Below are positions 1 through 7,280 of a DNA stretch of 64,000 bases, one piece after another. The position numbers and the translations under genes are program-made. The DNA is from Hyphomicrobiales bacterium (GTDB lineage Bacteria > Pseudomonadota > Alphaproteobacteria > Rhizobiales > Rhizobiaceae). Every line of letters starts with the position of its first letter. Within the stretch, counting starts at the first letter, position 1. Location: contig JAFKJU010000010.1 in NCBI GenBank assembly GCA_017305935.1, positions 1 through 64,000 on the forward strand, written 5' to 3'. The notes below the pieces were generated by a model. It was not told where the DNA came from. It searched no databases and saw only the letters and a program-made list of their open reading frames with translations.

Positions 1-1
1 A

Positions 2-55
2 ACAACAAAAGCAAACCGCCCTCGCCGCCAGAAGCGCTTCCGCCGCCGCCGATGA
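2..55 (+). CDS. Possible 3' end of an upstream gene with an Arg-rich tail (partial)
   Basis: One forward frame is open from the window edge to a TGA at 53-55 and encodes a very basic tail of about 17 residues ending in four arginines. Such tails occur on RNA-binding proteins, for example DEAD-box helicases of rhizobia, but the visible part is far too short to name the family. Another forward frame is also open here, so this may not be coding. The following 137 bases up to the regulator gene show nothing recognisable. Confidence 0.25.
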   Translation, partial: TTKANRPRRQKRFRRRR

Positions 56-192
56 ACGGGCTTATAGAACCACTGCACTCAAACAGTCAACACCAACTTC
101 ACAAAAAAGATAGAAAACTTCTTATGATACTGTTTCTAAAAGGAAAAATCAGATGGCTGCGTCGATCAGTCCGTTCTACCCCTGCAATAGCG

Positions 193-624
193 TCAGCGAA
201 CCAGGCGATCCGAAAGGATGATCGACGACAACGTGCGTTCCACGCCGGGCAAGGCGCCGATCGTGTCGATCAACACATCGAGATCGCCGATCGACGGCGA
301 GGCGATGATTGCGATCAGGTCGTAGGGACCGTTCACGGAATAGAGGGCGGTGATCTGGCTGAAGGCGGTCAGTTCCGCAGTGACGGTCGTCAGGGCCTTC
401 GGTGCGATGGTGATCAGAACATGCGCGCGTATGAGGCCGGCCAGATAGGCTTCGGAAAGACGCAGCGAATAACCGGCGATGACCCCTTCCCTTTCCAGGC
501 GATCCAGACGCGCTTGGACTGTGGTGCGCGACAGGCCGAGACGGCGCGCCAGGGTCGCGACCGGCATCCGCGCATTCTCTCCCAGAAGCGCCAGCAACTC
601 GCGATCCTTCGATGTCATTTGCAT
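193..624 (-). CDS. Lrp/AsnC family transcriptional regulator
   Basis: A 143-residue regulator. The N-terminal winged helix-turn-helix covers about residues 4-55, with the typical Lrp recognition segment (VATLARRLGLSRTTVQARL). The C-terminal RAM/AsnC ligand-binding domain covers about 65-140. An upstream in-frame ATG at 705 exists, but the ATG at 624 is preferred because AAGGA lies 10 bases before it and the protein then starts like other Lrp members; a third ATG is at 618. It is transcribed divergently from the saccharopine/lysine dehydrogenase-like gene at 749. In rhizobia and other bacteria that arrangement usually means the regulator controls its neighbour in response to an amino acid. Lysine is the obvious candidate ligand, but this is inference. 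Confidence 0.85.
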   Translation of the reverse strand: MQMTSKDRELLALLGENARMPVATLARRLGLSRTTVQARLDRLEREGVIAGYSLRLSEAYLAGLIRAHVLITIAPKALTTVTAELTAFSQITALYSVNGPYDLIAIIASPSIGDLDVLIDTIGALPGVERTLSSIILSDRLVR

Positions 625-664
625 TTTGCCCAATTCCTTCGTCGTTTTGCCCAAACATATACGG

Positions 665-676
665 CAGATTCGTCTG
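665..676. promoter_or_regulatory. Candidate Lrp operator in divergent promoter region
   Basis: The small palindrome CAGA-TTCG-TCTG sits midway between the Lrp gene (start 624) and the dehydrogenase gene (start 749). Its outline resembles the CAG/CTG-ended dyads bound by Lrp proteins. Only position and symmetry support it. Confidence 0.35.
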
Positions 677-748
677 ATCGTCGCTTTGAATCGACAGCAA
701 ACCACACCACACTGCTTTCGACATCAGCATTCAGCAGAGGAACGGCAT

Positions 749-1876
749 ATGAAACAGGTGGTCATCATCGGCGCAGGCAAGATCGGCGCGGCAATCGCAC
801 AGATGCTGGCGGTCACGGGCGACTATTTCGTCACCGTCGCCGATCGCAGCCAGGCCGCTTTGGCCGGCGTGATCCCGCATGAGGCCGTGGCCACCGCCGA
901 AGTCGACATCAGCAACGCCAAGGAATTGCTGGCGCTGCTCACCGGCAAGTTTGCCGTTCTCTCCGCCGCGCCGTTCCACCTGACGGGCGCCGTCGCCGAA
1001 GCCGCCGTCGAGGCGGGCATTCACTATCTCGACCTTACCGAAGACGTCGCCACGACCCGAAAGGTCGAGGCTCTCGCGGAAAAATCCAAGGGCGCACTCA
1101 TCCCGCAGTGCGGTCTGGCGCCGGGTTTCATCTCCATCGTCGCCAAGGATCTTGCCGATCGTTTCGACGCGCTGGACAGCGTGCGCATGCGCGTCGGCGC
1201 CCTGCCTCAGTATCCGTCCAACGCGCTGAACTATAACCTGACCTGGAGCACGGACGGCCTGATCAACGAATATATCGAGCCTTGCGAAGCCATCGTCGAG
1301 GGCCGGTTGATCACCGTTCCGGCTATGGAAGAGCGTGAGGAATTCTCGCTCGACGGCGTGACCTATGAGGCGTTCAACACCTCCGGCGGCCTCGGCACGC
1401 TCGCCAAGTCGCTGGAAGGCAAGGTGCGGACGATGAATTATCGCACCATCCGCTATCCGGGCCACCAGGCGATCGTCAAGGCGCTGCTCAACGACCTCAA
1501 TCTCAAGAACCGCCGCGATGTCCTGAAGGATCTGTTCGAAAACGCCCTGCCGGCCACCAAGCAGGATGTCGTCGTCATCTTCGTGACCGTCTGCGGCTGG
1601 AAGGACGGCCGTTACCTGCAGGAAACCTATGCCAACAAGGTTTATGCCGCGACGGTTGCCGGCCAGAAGATGAGCGCCATCCAGATCACCACCGCTGCCG
1701 GTATCTGCACGGTGCTGGACCTGTTGGCCGAAGGTCATCTGCCGGCGAAGGGTTTCGTTCGCCAGGAAGAGGTCTCGCTGGAAAGCTTCCTTGCCAACCG
1801 TTTTGGCCGCGTCTACCAGCCCGACGTCGTCTCCGCCGCGAAACAGGATCGCCTGCTGGGCGCCGCCAAGGCCTGA
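749..1876 (+). CDS. Saccharopine dehydrogenase family protein (lysine 6-dehydrogenase-like)
   Basis: A 375-residue NAD(P)-dependent oxidoreductase. An N-terminal Rossmann fold opens with a GxGxIG dinucleotide motif (IIGAGKIGAAIAQ), and a saccharopine dehydrogenase C-terminal domain follows from about residue 125. Length and the segment CGLAPGFISIVAKDL fit the branch containing L-lysine 6-dehydrogenase, which oxidises the lysine epsilon-amine to give piperideine-6-carboxylate; an L-lysine 6-dehydrogenase has been described from Agrobacterium. The branch also holds true saccharopine dehydrogenases, so the substrate is not certain. The ATG at 749 follows an AGAGGAA ribosome site and is chosen over a much longer upstream opening that would overlap the divergent Lrp gene. 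A strong terminator follows at 1904. The Lrp neighbour supports an amino acid catabolic role. Confidence 0.75.
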   Translation: MKQVVIIGAGKIGAAIAQMLAVTGDYFVTVADRSQAALAGVIPHEAVATAEVDISNAKELLALLTGKFAVLSAAPFHLTGAVAEAAVEAGIHYLDLTEDVATTRKVEALAEKSKGALIPQCGLAPGFISIVAKDLADRFDALDSVRMRVGALPQYPSNALNYNLTWSTDGLINEYIEPCEAIVEGRLITVPAMEEREEFSLDGVTYEAFNTSGGLGTLAKSLEGKVRTMNYRTIRYPGHQAIVKALLNDLNLKNRRDVLKDLFENALPATKQDVVVIFVTVCGWKDGRYLQETYANKVYAATVAGQKMSAIQITTAAGICTVLDLLAEGHLPAKGFVRQEEVSLESFLANRFGRVYQPDVVSAAKQDRLLGAAKA

Positions 1877-1903
1877 CCGTCCATTCACCGCATCGATCGA
1901 ACG

Positions 1904-1932
1904 GCCGCCGAATCACCTTCGGCGGCTGTTTT
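1904..1932 (+). terminator. Rho-independent terminator after the lysine dehydrogenase-like gene
   Basis: A perfect 9-bp stem (GCCGCCGAA / TTCGGCGGC) with a 5-base loop is followed by TGTTTT. It lies 27 bases after the stop codon of the dehydrogenase gene. Confidence 0.8.
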
Positions 1933-2027
1933 CGTTCGTCTGCCAAGCAGACGCTCCAGGTCATAAGCGGCGGCAGGCGCTGCAGGAATATCCTGATCAT
2001 CCGCAGACGCGCCGGCGCGCCCATCCG

Positions 2028-2052
2028 GGAACGTTTCGGCATGCATTGCGTT
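2028..2052 (+). promoter_or_regulatory. EcfG-type (general stress response) promoter
   Basis: GGAAC at 2028-2032 and CGTT at 2049-2052 are separated by exactly 16 bases. This matches the alphaproteobacterial EcfG (RpoE2-type) consensus GGAAC-N16/17-CGTT. It lies about 43 bases upstream of the first of three small co-directional genes, including a BON-domain gene, a family often under general stress control. I found no second exact match in the other intergenic regions I scanned by eye. Confidence 0.7.
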
Positions 2053-2094
2053 ACCTTTGGAAGTCGCGGGAGAACGTCCGCAAGGGAGCGTGGC

Positions 2095-2349
2095 ATGACC
2101 GATATCCTAGAGGCGCGCATTCTGGCGCATCGCCGGCTGCTGATCAGCCTCGTCGCAATGCTTGCGGGAGATCCGAACTACCGGACGCGCATCGAGGCGC
2201 TGCTCGACGAAAGCGAAATCCCCATGGATCAGGAGGAAGACCCCGGCATCGTGCCGGGAGAGGCCTTTGCCGAACAGAGCCGTTCGGCCGAGGAGATCAC
2301 CGCAATCCTTCGACAAGGCCTGGCGCGCGCCAGCGCCTCCCCTCGCTAA
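2095..2349 (+). CDS. Small hypothetical protein, stress operon gene 1
   Basis: An 84-residue protein of unknown function. The ATG at 2095 is preceded by AAGGGAG and is preferred over an in-frame ATG at 2041 that overlaps the -10 region of the stress promoter. The first half is predicted helical (ILAHRRLLISLVAMLAG) and the second half is acidic, with no signal peptide and no catalytic motif I recognise. It is the first gene after the EcfG-like promoter and lies 22 bases upstream of the BON-domain gene, so the two are probably co-transcribed. A stress-related role is inferred from the promoter only. Confidence 0.6.
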   Translation: MTDILEARILAHRRLLISLVAMLAGDPNYRTRIEALLDESEIPMDQEEDPGIVPGEAFAEQSRSAEEITAILRQGLARASASPR

Positions 2350-2371
2350 ACCAGTTCGAAAGGAGGACCTG

Positions 2372-2671
2372 ATGGTCAACAAGCCCGGAATGTTCCACGA
2401 AACCACGCGGACGCTTGCTCCGGAAGACCCACAGGCCGCACCGCTGGAAAGCGCCGTTGCCGATGCCTTGGCCGTCGCCGGCGGCATCGATGCCTCCGAT
2501 GTCACGGTTACCGCAGTCGGCAGCGTCATCGTGCTGGAAGGCAACGTGCTGCAACTCGAGGAAATCAGCCTCGCGACCGAGATTGCCCGCTCCATTCCGG
2601 GTGTCAGCGCCGTCGACAATCGCCTGACCGCTGCCGGCCTCAATGATGTCATCACCGGCTACCGGCATTGA
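2372..2671 (+). CDS. BON domain-containing protein
   Basis: A 99-residue protein that is almost entirely one BON domain (about residues 25-92). The typical pattern is visible: VTVTAVGSVIVLEGNV, then EIARSIPGVSAVDNRL. Unlike OsmY, it has no signal peptide, so it is probably cytoplasmic. The start is firm because AGGAGG lies five bases before the ATG. BON domains bind lipid or peptide-like ligands and are often induced by osmotic or general stress, in keeping with the EcfG-like promoter upstream. The exact function is unknown. Confidence 0.8.
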   Translation: MVNKPGMFHETTRTLAPEDPQAAPLESAVADALAVAGGIDASDVTVTAVGSVIVLEGNVLQLEEISLATEIARSIPGVSAVDNRLTAAGLNDVITGYRH

Positions 2672-2700
2672 CGGCGCCCTTTGCACAGGAGAACACGCGC

Positions 2701-2943
2701 ATGACAGATCCGAATTCGTCCACCGCCCGCGGCCCACTCGCCAGGAACAAATCGGCCGAGCCCCTGCCCGGCGAACTGAACAGCGAGACGCAGCACGCCG
2801 AGGATATTTCCCCTGATGACGTGCCGAATATCGACGCAATGCGTGAGGCGGCGCGCCTGCGCAACGATGGCTTCATCGTCAAAACCGATCTCGAAGACCA
2901 GGACGAGCGCGATGCCGCGCCCGGCACGCGCGAGCAGCCGTGA
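2701..2943 (+). CDS. Small acidic, probably disordered hypothetical protein
   Basis: An 80-residue hydrophilic protein rich in Asp, Glu, Pro and Asn, with no predicted domain, membrane segment or cysteine. The ATG at 2701 follows CAGGAGAA and lies 29 bases after the BON gene, making it the third gene of the stress-promoter operon. Small disordered proteins are common among general stress genes of rhizobia, but no function can be assigned. The strong palindrome at 2949-2976 ends the operon. Confidence 0.55.
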   Translation: MTDPNSSTARGPLARNKSAEPLPGELNSETQHAEDISPDDVPNIDAMREAARLRNDGFIVKTDLEDQDERDAAPGTREQP

Positions 2944-2948
2944 CAAAT

Positions 2949-2976
2949 GCCGCGGCCGATGCCCTTCGGCCGCGGC
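2949..2976. terminator. Bidirectional hairpin terminator
   Basis: An 11-bp perfect stem (GCCGCGGCCGA / TCGGCCGCGGC) with a 6-base loop lies exactly between the convergent ends of the small stress operon and the aldehyde dehydrogenase gene. The T-rich tail is weak on both strands, so it may instead act as an RNA 3' end stabiliser. Confidence 0.6.
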
Positions 2977-2983
2977 GTCGCCC

Positions 2984-4420
2984 TCAGGCGTACTTCATCT
3001 TGTGCGAGACGGTCTTGACGATCGTGTAGTGCGACAGGCCTTCGGCGCCCCCTTCGCGCCCGTAGCCGCTTTCCTTGACGCCCCCGAACGGCGTCTCGGC
3101 GACCGAGGCCTCCAGCGTATTGATCGAGAGGTTGCCGGCCTCCACCCGTTGCGTCAGTTCCTCGACATTGGCGGCGGAATCCGTGAAAGCATAGGCAGCG
3201 AGGCCGAAGGGCAGCGCGTTGGCCTTTTCGATCGCCTCGTCCAGCGACGCCACCGGATTGATGATCGCCAGCGGTCCGAAGGGCTCCTCGTACATGGCGC
3301 GGGCATCGTCTGGTGCTTCGGCCAGCACCGTCACCGGGAAGAAATAGCCGCTATTCTTGATGCGATCGCCGCCGGCAAGAATTTTCGCACCCTTTTGCCG
3401 GGCATCCGCGACCAGAGTTTCGAGCGCCTCGATGCGACGATGATTGGCGAGCGGACCCATTTCGGTCGCCGCATCCATGCCGTTGCCGACCACGACGCTG
3501 CGCGCCCGCTCGACGAAGGAGTCCCGGAAAGCGGCAAAGCGCGATTCATGGACGAAGAAACGCGTCGGCGAGGTGCAGACCTGGCCGGCATTGCGCGCCT
3601 TTCGGGTCGCCGAAAGCCGGCCGGCCGCCACCGGATCGGCATCGTCACAGACGATCACCGGCGCATGGCCGCCGAGTTCCATCAGCACCGGCTTCATGTG
3701 GCGGGCGGCGATTTCCGTGAGGTGCTTGCCGACTGCCGTCGAACCGGTGAAGGCGACGAGCCGCGTCTGGCTGTGGGGAATGATATAGCTGGAGATCTCC
3801 GAGGGCACGCCGAAGACGAGGTTCAGCACACCTGCCGGCAGACCTGCATCCTGCAGCGCGCGGGCGATATGCATCGCCCCGGCGGGGGTCTCCTCGGAAG
3901 CCTTGAGGATGATCGAACAACCGGCAGCCAACGCCCCCGCCACCTTACGGGCCGGTTGGCTCATCGGGAAATTCCACGGCGAGAACGCTGCTACCGTTCC
4001 GATCGGCTGATGCACGACCACATAACGAATGCCCGGCTTGCTGGGGATCACGCGGCCATAGGTACGGACCGCTTCGCCGGCGTCCCATTCGAAGAATTCG
4101 CAGCCGCGGATCACTTCCAGCCGCGCCTGCAGGAAGGGCTTTCCATGCTCCAGCGTAATGGCATGGGCGATCTCGTCGATGCGCTCGCGCATGATCGCAG
4201 CCGCGCGCAGCATGACGGCGGCGCGCTCGGCTGGCGATGTCATGCTCCAAACCTTGAAGCCGCTCGCCGCTGCCGACAGCGCATCGTCCAGATCCGCCCG
4301 CGCCGCGACCGGCGTCGCGCCGATCACCGTCTCATCGGCGGGATTGACGACCGGAAGGCTATCGACCGTCTTTCTCCACTGCCCGTCAATGAAAAGCTGG
4401 ATGTCCGGATACTGCGTCAT
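2984..4420 (-). CDS. NAD(P)-dependent aldehyde dehydrogenase (succinate-semialdehyde dehydrogenase type)
   Basis: A 478-residue cytosolic aldehyde dehydrogenase. Visible features are the oxyanion-hole motif SPWNFPMSQP (about 148-157), the cofactor lysine in LKASEETP, FTGSTAVGK (about 224-232), the general base Glu248 in MELGGHAP and the nucleophile Cys282 in NAGQVCTSPTR. The sequence most resembles the succinate-semialdehyde (GabD) and 2-ketoglutarate-semialdehyde dehydrogenase group. Because it sits near the lysine dehydrogenase-like gene it could also oxidise aminoadipate semialdehyde, but it is on the other strand with a separate promoter, so this is only a possibility. It is followed by a bidirectional hairpin and preceded by an AT-rich region shared with the chemoreceptor gene. 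Confidence 0.85.
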   Translation of the reverse strand: MTQYPDIQLFIDGQWRKTVDSLPVVNPADETVIGATPVAARADLDDALSAAASGFKVWSMTSPAERAAVMLRAAAIMRERIDEIAHAITLEHGKPFLQARLEVIRGCEFFEWDAGEAVRTYGRVIPSKPGIRYVVVHQPIGTVAAFSPWNFPMSQPARKVAGALAAGCSIILKASEETPAGAMHIARALQDAGLPAGVLNLVFGVPSEISSYIIPHSQTRLVAFTGSTAVGKHLTEIAARHMKPVLMELGGHAPVIVCDDADPVAAGRLSATRKARNAGQVCTSPTRFFVHESRFAAFRDSFVERARSVVVGNGMDAATEMGPLANHRRIEALETLVADARQKGAKILAGGDRIKNSGYFFPVTVLAEAPDDARAMYEEPFGPLAIINPVASLDEAIEKANALPFGLAAYAFTDSAANVEELTQRVEAGNLSINTLEASVAETPFGGVKESGYGREGGAEGLSHYTIVKTVSHKMKYA

Positions 4421-4735
4421 GGTTGTGAAGCCTCGCTGCTGGGGCGGAGAAAAAGCTCAGGCCCGCGTCTGCGGCAAAGACAACACCACCGCGATATATA
4501 TATCAATCCACAATGATTATATAAATTAATAGGATTTTCAGATGAATTCCCGTTCGGATGTTCTTGCGAAATATCAAAATTTTATCCCGTTCAAGTTTTA
4601 GAGAAATCAGCCGAGTGCACGCATAAATTTCAAGTTTAAAATTATCGAACACCATGATTCGATTAAAAATTTAGCGGAATCTTAAATTGTGTCAGGCATA
4701 AACGTAATATTATTGCTGCTTTGCGGATTTCGGTC
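4421..4735. other. AT-rich divergent promoter region with a 20-bp dyad
   Basis: These 315 bases separate the aldehyde dehydrogenase (left) and the chemoreceptor (right) and contain no convincing gene. They are strikingly AT-rich from about 4490 to 4690 compared with the rest of the window. The dyad ATCGAA-N8-TTCGAT at 4644-4663, flanked by A/T runs, may be a regulator site. Both divergent promoters must lie here, but I cannot place -35 and -10 boxes with confidence. Confidence 0.5.
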
Positions 4736-6436
4736 ATGCCTTCCTTTCCATTCGGCCTTTCCTCTGATTCCAGACATGTTCTCGATGCCCTGTCCCGATC
4801 CCTTGCGATTATCGAATACGATCTCGACGGCAACATTCTCGATGTGAATGAAAATTTCTGCCGGACCATGGGATACGAGCGCGCCGAAATCGTTGGCAAG
4901 CACGACCGCCTGTTCGTGGATCCTCTCGAAGCAGCCTCCCCGACCTACCAAGCCTTCTGGAAGCGGCTTGGGGAAGGCTCTTACGAACGGCAGCAATACA
5001 AGCGTCTCGGCAAGCACAACCGTACGGTCTGGATCGAAGCATCCTACAATCCGGTCTTCCGCGGCAAGAAGCCCTACAAGGTGGTAAAGGTCGCGACCGA
5101 CATCACCGCCGCCAAGGCCGATGCGCTGGACAGCCAGGGCAAGATCGATGCACTGACGCGCTCGCAAGCGGTCATCGAGTTCCTTCCGGACGGCACGGTC
5201 CTGACTGCCAATGCGAATTTCCTCAAGGTGCTCGGTTATGAACTGGCGGATATCGTCGGGCGGCACCATTCGCTGTTTTGCGCACCGGAATACGTGTCCT
5301 CTCCCGCCTATGCCGAATTCTGGAGCCGGCTGGCGGCCGGTGAATTCCAGATGGGGCAATTCACGCGACGGGCAAGAACCGGCGACGATGTTCATATCCA
5401 GGCCAGTTACAACCCGGTCTTCGACGAGAGCGGCAAGGTCTGCAAGGTGGTGAAATTCGCCAGCGACGTGACCGGCCGCGTACGGGCGATCGATGAATTG
5501 GCGGCGGGCCTGCATCGTCTGGCGGACTGCAACATCCGCATCACCATGGATCACCCCTTTGCGCCGGAATTCGAAAGCCTGCGCCACGACTTCAATACCT
5601 CCATCGGCAAATTCCAGGAAACGCTGGAACAGGTGATGGCCGAGACCAACCGCCTGAATGCCAATGGCGGCGAAATGCGACAGGGCTCGGAAAACCTTGA
5701 GCATCGCACCCACCAGCAGGTGGCGGCGCTGCGCCAGACCACAGCCGCGCTCGACACGATTGCCGAAACCATCCACGAATCGAACACGCGCACGGCGGAG
5801 ACGCGCTCGCTGGTCAGCGATGCCCGCGAGGCGGCGGCGGAATCGGTCAGCGTGCTCAATTCCACCGTCGAGGCCATGGGGCGGATCGAAGGGGCCTCGC
5901 GCGAGATCGCCAACATCATCGACGTCATCGACGAGATCGCCTTCCAGACCAATCTGCTGGCACTGAACGCCGGCGTAGAAGCGGCACGCGCGGGTGAAAG
6001 CGGCAGGGGTTTCGCGGTCGTGGCGCAGGAGGTGCGCGAGTTGGCGCAGCGCTCCGCCAAGGCAGCCAAGGAAATCGCCGGACTGATCGGTCATTCCTCG
6101 CGCGAGGTGACTCAAGGGGTGAAGCTTGTCGCCGAGACCGGGGATGCGCTGCGCCGGATCGAGGATTTCGTACGCAGCATCGATGCCAATGTTGCCGCGA
6201 TCGCCGACACCGCCAATCGGCAAACCGAGCAGCTTGCCGAGATCAACACCGCCGTCAGCGCCATCGACACCATGTCGCGCGATAACATCGCCATGGTCGG
6301 CGGCATGAACGAAGTCAGCCGCACGCTGGCCGAAGGCGCCGAAAAGCTGGTGGCGCTGGTCCAACGCTTCAAGCTCAACCGTCGCAAGCGAATCCGCGAG
6401 GCCGGTGCTGCAACAGGGGAAAGAAAAGCGGCGTGA
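4736..6436 (+). CDS. Soluble methyl-accepting chemotaxis protein with two PAS domains
   Basis: A 566-residue cytoplasmic chemoreceptor with no membrane segment. Two tandem PAS domains cover about residues 12-125 and 135-245. Each begins with an IEYDLDGNILDVNENF-like strand and ends with a KVVK(V/F)A(T/S)D(I/V)T repeat, so they look like an internal duplication. A linker follows, then the coiled-coil MCP signalling domain (about 290-540) with the conserved hairpin tip (FQTNLLALNAGVEAARAGE, then GRGFAVVAQEVRELAQRS), which docks CheA and CheW. PAS pairs of this kind in rhizobial receptors often bind heme or flavin and sense oxygen or redox state, but the ligand is unknown here. There is no C-terminal CheR pentapeptide. 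The start is uncertain: ATG at 4736 is chosen over TTG at 4721, and neither has a good ribosome site. Confidence 0.88.
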   Translation: MPSFPFGLSSDSRHVLDALSRSLAIIEYDLDGNILDVNENFCRTMGYERAEIVGKHDRLFVDPLEAASPTYQAFWKRLGEGSYERQQYKRLGKHNRTVWIEASYNPVFRGKKPYKVVKVATDITAAKADALDSQGKIDALTRSQAVIEFLPDGTVLTANANFLKVLGYELADIVGRHHSLFCAPEYVSSPAYAEFWSRLAAGEFQMGQFTRRARTGDDVHIQASYNPVFDESGKVCKVVKFASDVTGRVRAIDELAAGLHRLADCNIRITMDHPFAPEFESLRHDFNTSIGKFQETLEQVMAETNRLNANGGEMRQGSENLEHRTHQQVAALRQTTAALDTIAETIHESNTRTAETRSLVSDAREAAAESVSVLNSTVEAMGRIEGASREIANIIDVIDEIAFQTNLLALNAGVEAARAGESGRGFAVVAQEVRELAQRSAKAAKEIAGLIGHSSREVTQGVKLVAETGDALRRIEDFVRSIDANVAAIADTANRQTEQLAEINTAVSAIDTMSRDNIAMVGGMNEVSRTLAEGAEKLVALVQRFKLNRRKRIREAGAATGERKAA

Positions 6437-6538
6437 CGCCAACGCCGTCTTCTTGAGAGGAGGTCTTGCACCTCCTGCAGCAGGGTTCGCTTTCGTTCGG
6501 GCGCAGCCGCTCGATAGAGGTTCATCCGGCCGGCGGCT

Positions 6539-6934
6539 TTACTCCGCTGCATCCAGCCGCGGTGTCACAGAAGCAATCGTGAGAAAATGCTGGCGGCCGT
6601 CATTGGCGGTGAAATCGATGGTCTGGCCGACGGCCATACCGAGCAGCGCGGTGCCAACCGGGGTGAGAATCGAGATTCGGCCGGAGGCGATGTCGGCATC
6701 GGCCGGATAGACCAGCGTAACATGCCGGGCCACGCCGCCTTCGGTGCGATATTCCAGCGTCGAGCCCATCTGCACCGTGCCGGTCGGCACGGCGCCGTCC
6801 TCGACGATGCGCGCCCGCTCCAGTTCGCCGATCAATTCCTCAGCGAGTTCCGGTTTGCGCTCGATCAGCCCGTTGGCCATGGTCAGCAGGCGTTCGTGAT
6901 CGGTCTTCGCGACGATAATTGCGGGTCTTTCCAT
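6539..6934 (-). CDS. rnk: Nucleoside diphosphate kinase regulator (Rnk, GreA/GreB family)
   Basis: A 131-residue protein of the Rnk type. A short N-terminal helical hairpin is followed by a GreA/GreB C-terminal FKBP-like domain (about residues 50-125) containing SILTPVGTALLGMAVGQTIDF. Rnk binds RNA polymerase in the secondary channel and affects nucleoside diphosphate kinase and exopolysaccharide levels in other bacteria. The ATG at 6934 has AGGAGG nine bases upstream and is preferred over a longer in-frame start at 7030. It is convergent with the chemoreceptor gene and stands alone. Confidence 0.85.
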   Translation of the reverse strand: MERPAIIVAKTDHERLLTMANGLIERKPELAEELIGELERARIVEDGAVPTGTVQMGSTLEYRTEGGVARHVTLVYPADADIASGRISILTPVGTALLGMAVGQTIDFTANDGRQHFLTIASVTPRLDAAE

Positions 6935-7280
6935 GGGATCATGCCTCCTGTGAACATGGCCAGCCAAAAAAGCCGCCATGCCAAAACGTCGCCCGCCGCC
7001 GGATTGTTCATCCGGACACCGACCGACCATTGTCGAAAAATGGGAAAAGAAAACGCTTCCCCGGTCTCAGCCTGTCTGAGCCGGGGCCATCATCCCGCGA
7101 TGGGGACGGGCCTGAACATGGGTTCGCGCGTTTTCATGGGAGAAGTGTCGGTTCTTCGGCTGACAATGTCAAGCCTGCCGGCCGATCGACGGTTGCGTCG
7201 GCTGGTTCGATACCATGAAAAAGCGTGGGCGACATGCGGCCGTCCGGGCCGCATGTCGCAGATTGAGGGGTCCGGCCGGC
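6935..7280. other. Gene-free region with two hairpins
   Basis: These 346 bases lie between the start of rnk and the end of the first Liv-type binding protein gene, both on the minus strand. I see no gene. They contain a hairpin at 7059-7086 (CCCCGG-CTCAG arms with one bulged base and a 5-base loop) and the terminator of the binding-protein gene at 7221-7260. The rnk promoter must lie near 6935-7060. Confidence 0.5.
7221..7260 (-). terminator. Rho-independent terminator of the first binding-protein gene
   Basis: A perfect 13-bp stem (GCGACATGCGGCC / GGCCGCATGTCGC) with a 5-base loop occupies 7230-7260. On the minus strand it is followed by CCACGCTTTTT, which gives the T-run. It lies 20 bases after the binding-protein stop codon. 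Confidence 0.85.

Noticed and set aside
2816-4516. 566-codon plus-strand frame over the aldehyde dehydrogenase
   Set aside because: Antisense to a gene with all catalytic residues in place; composition is that of a shadow.
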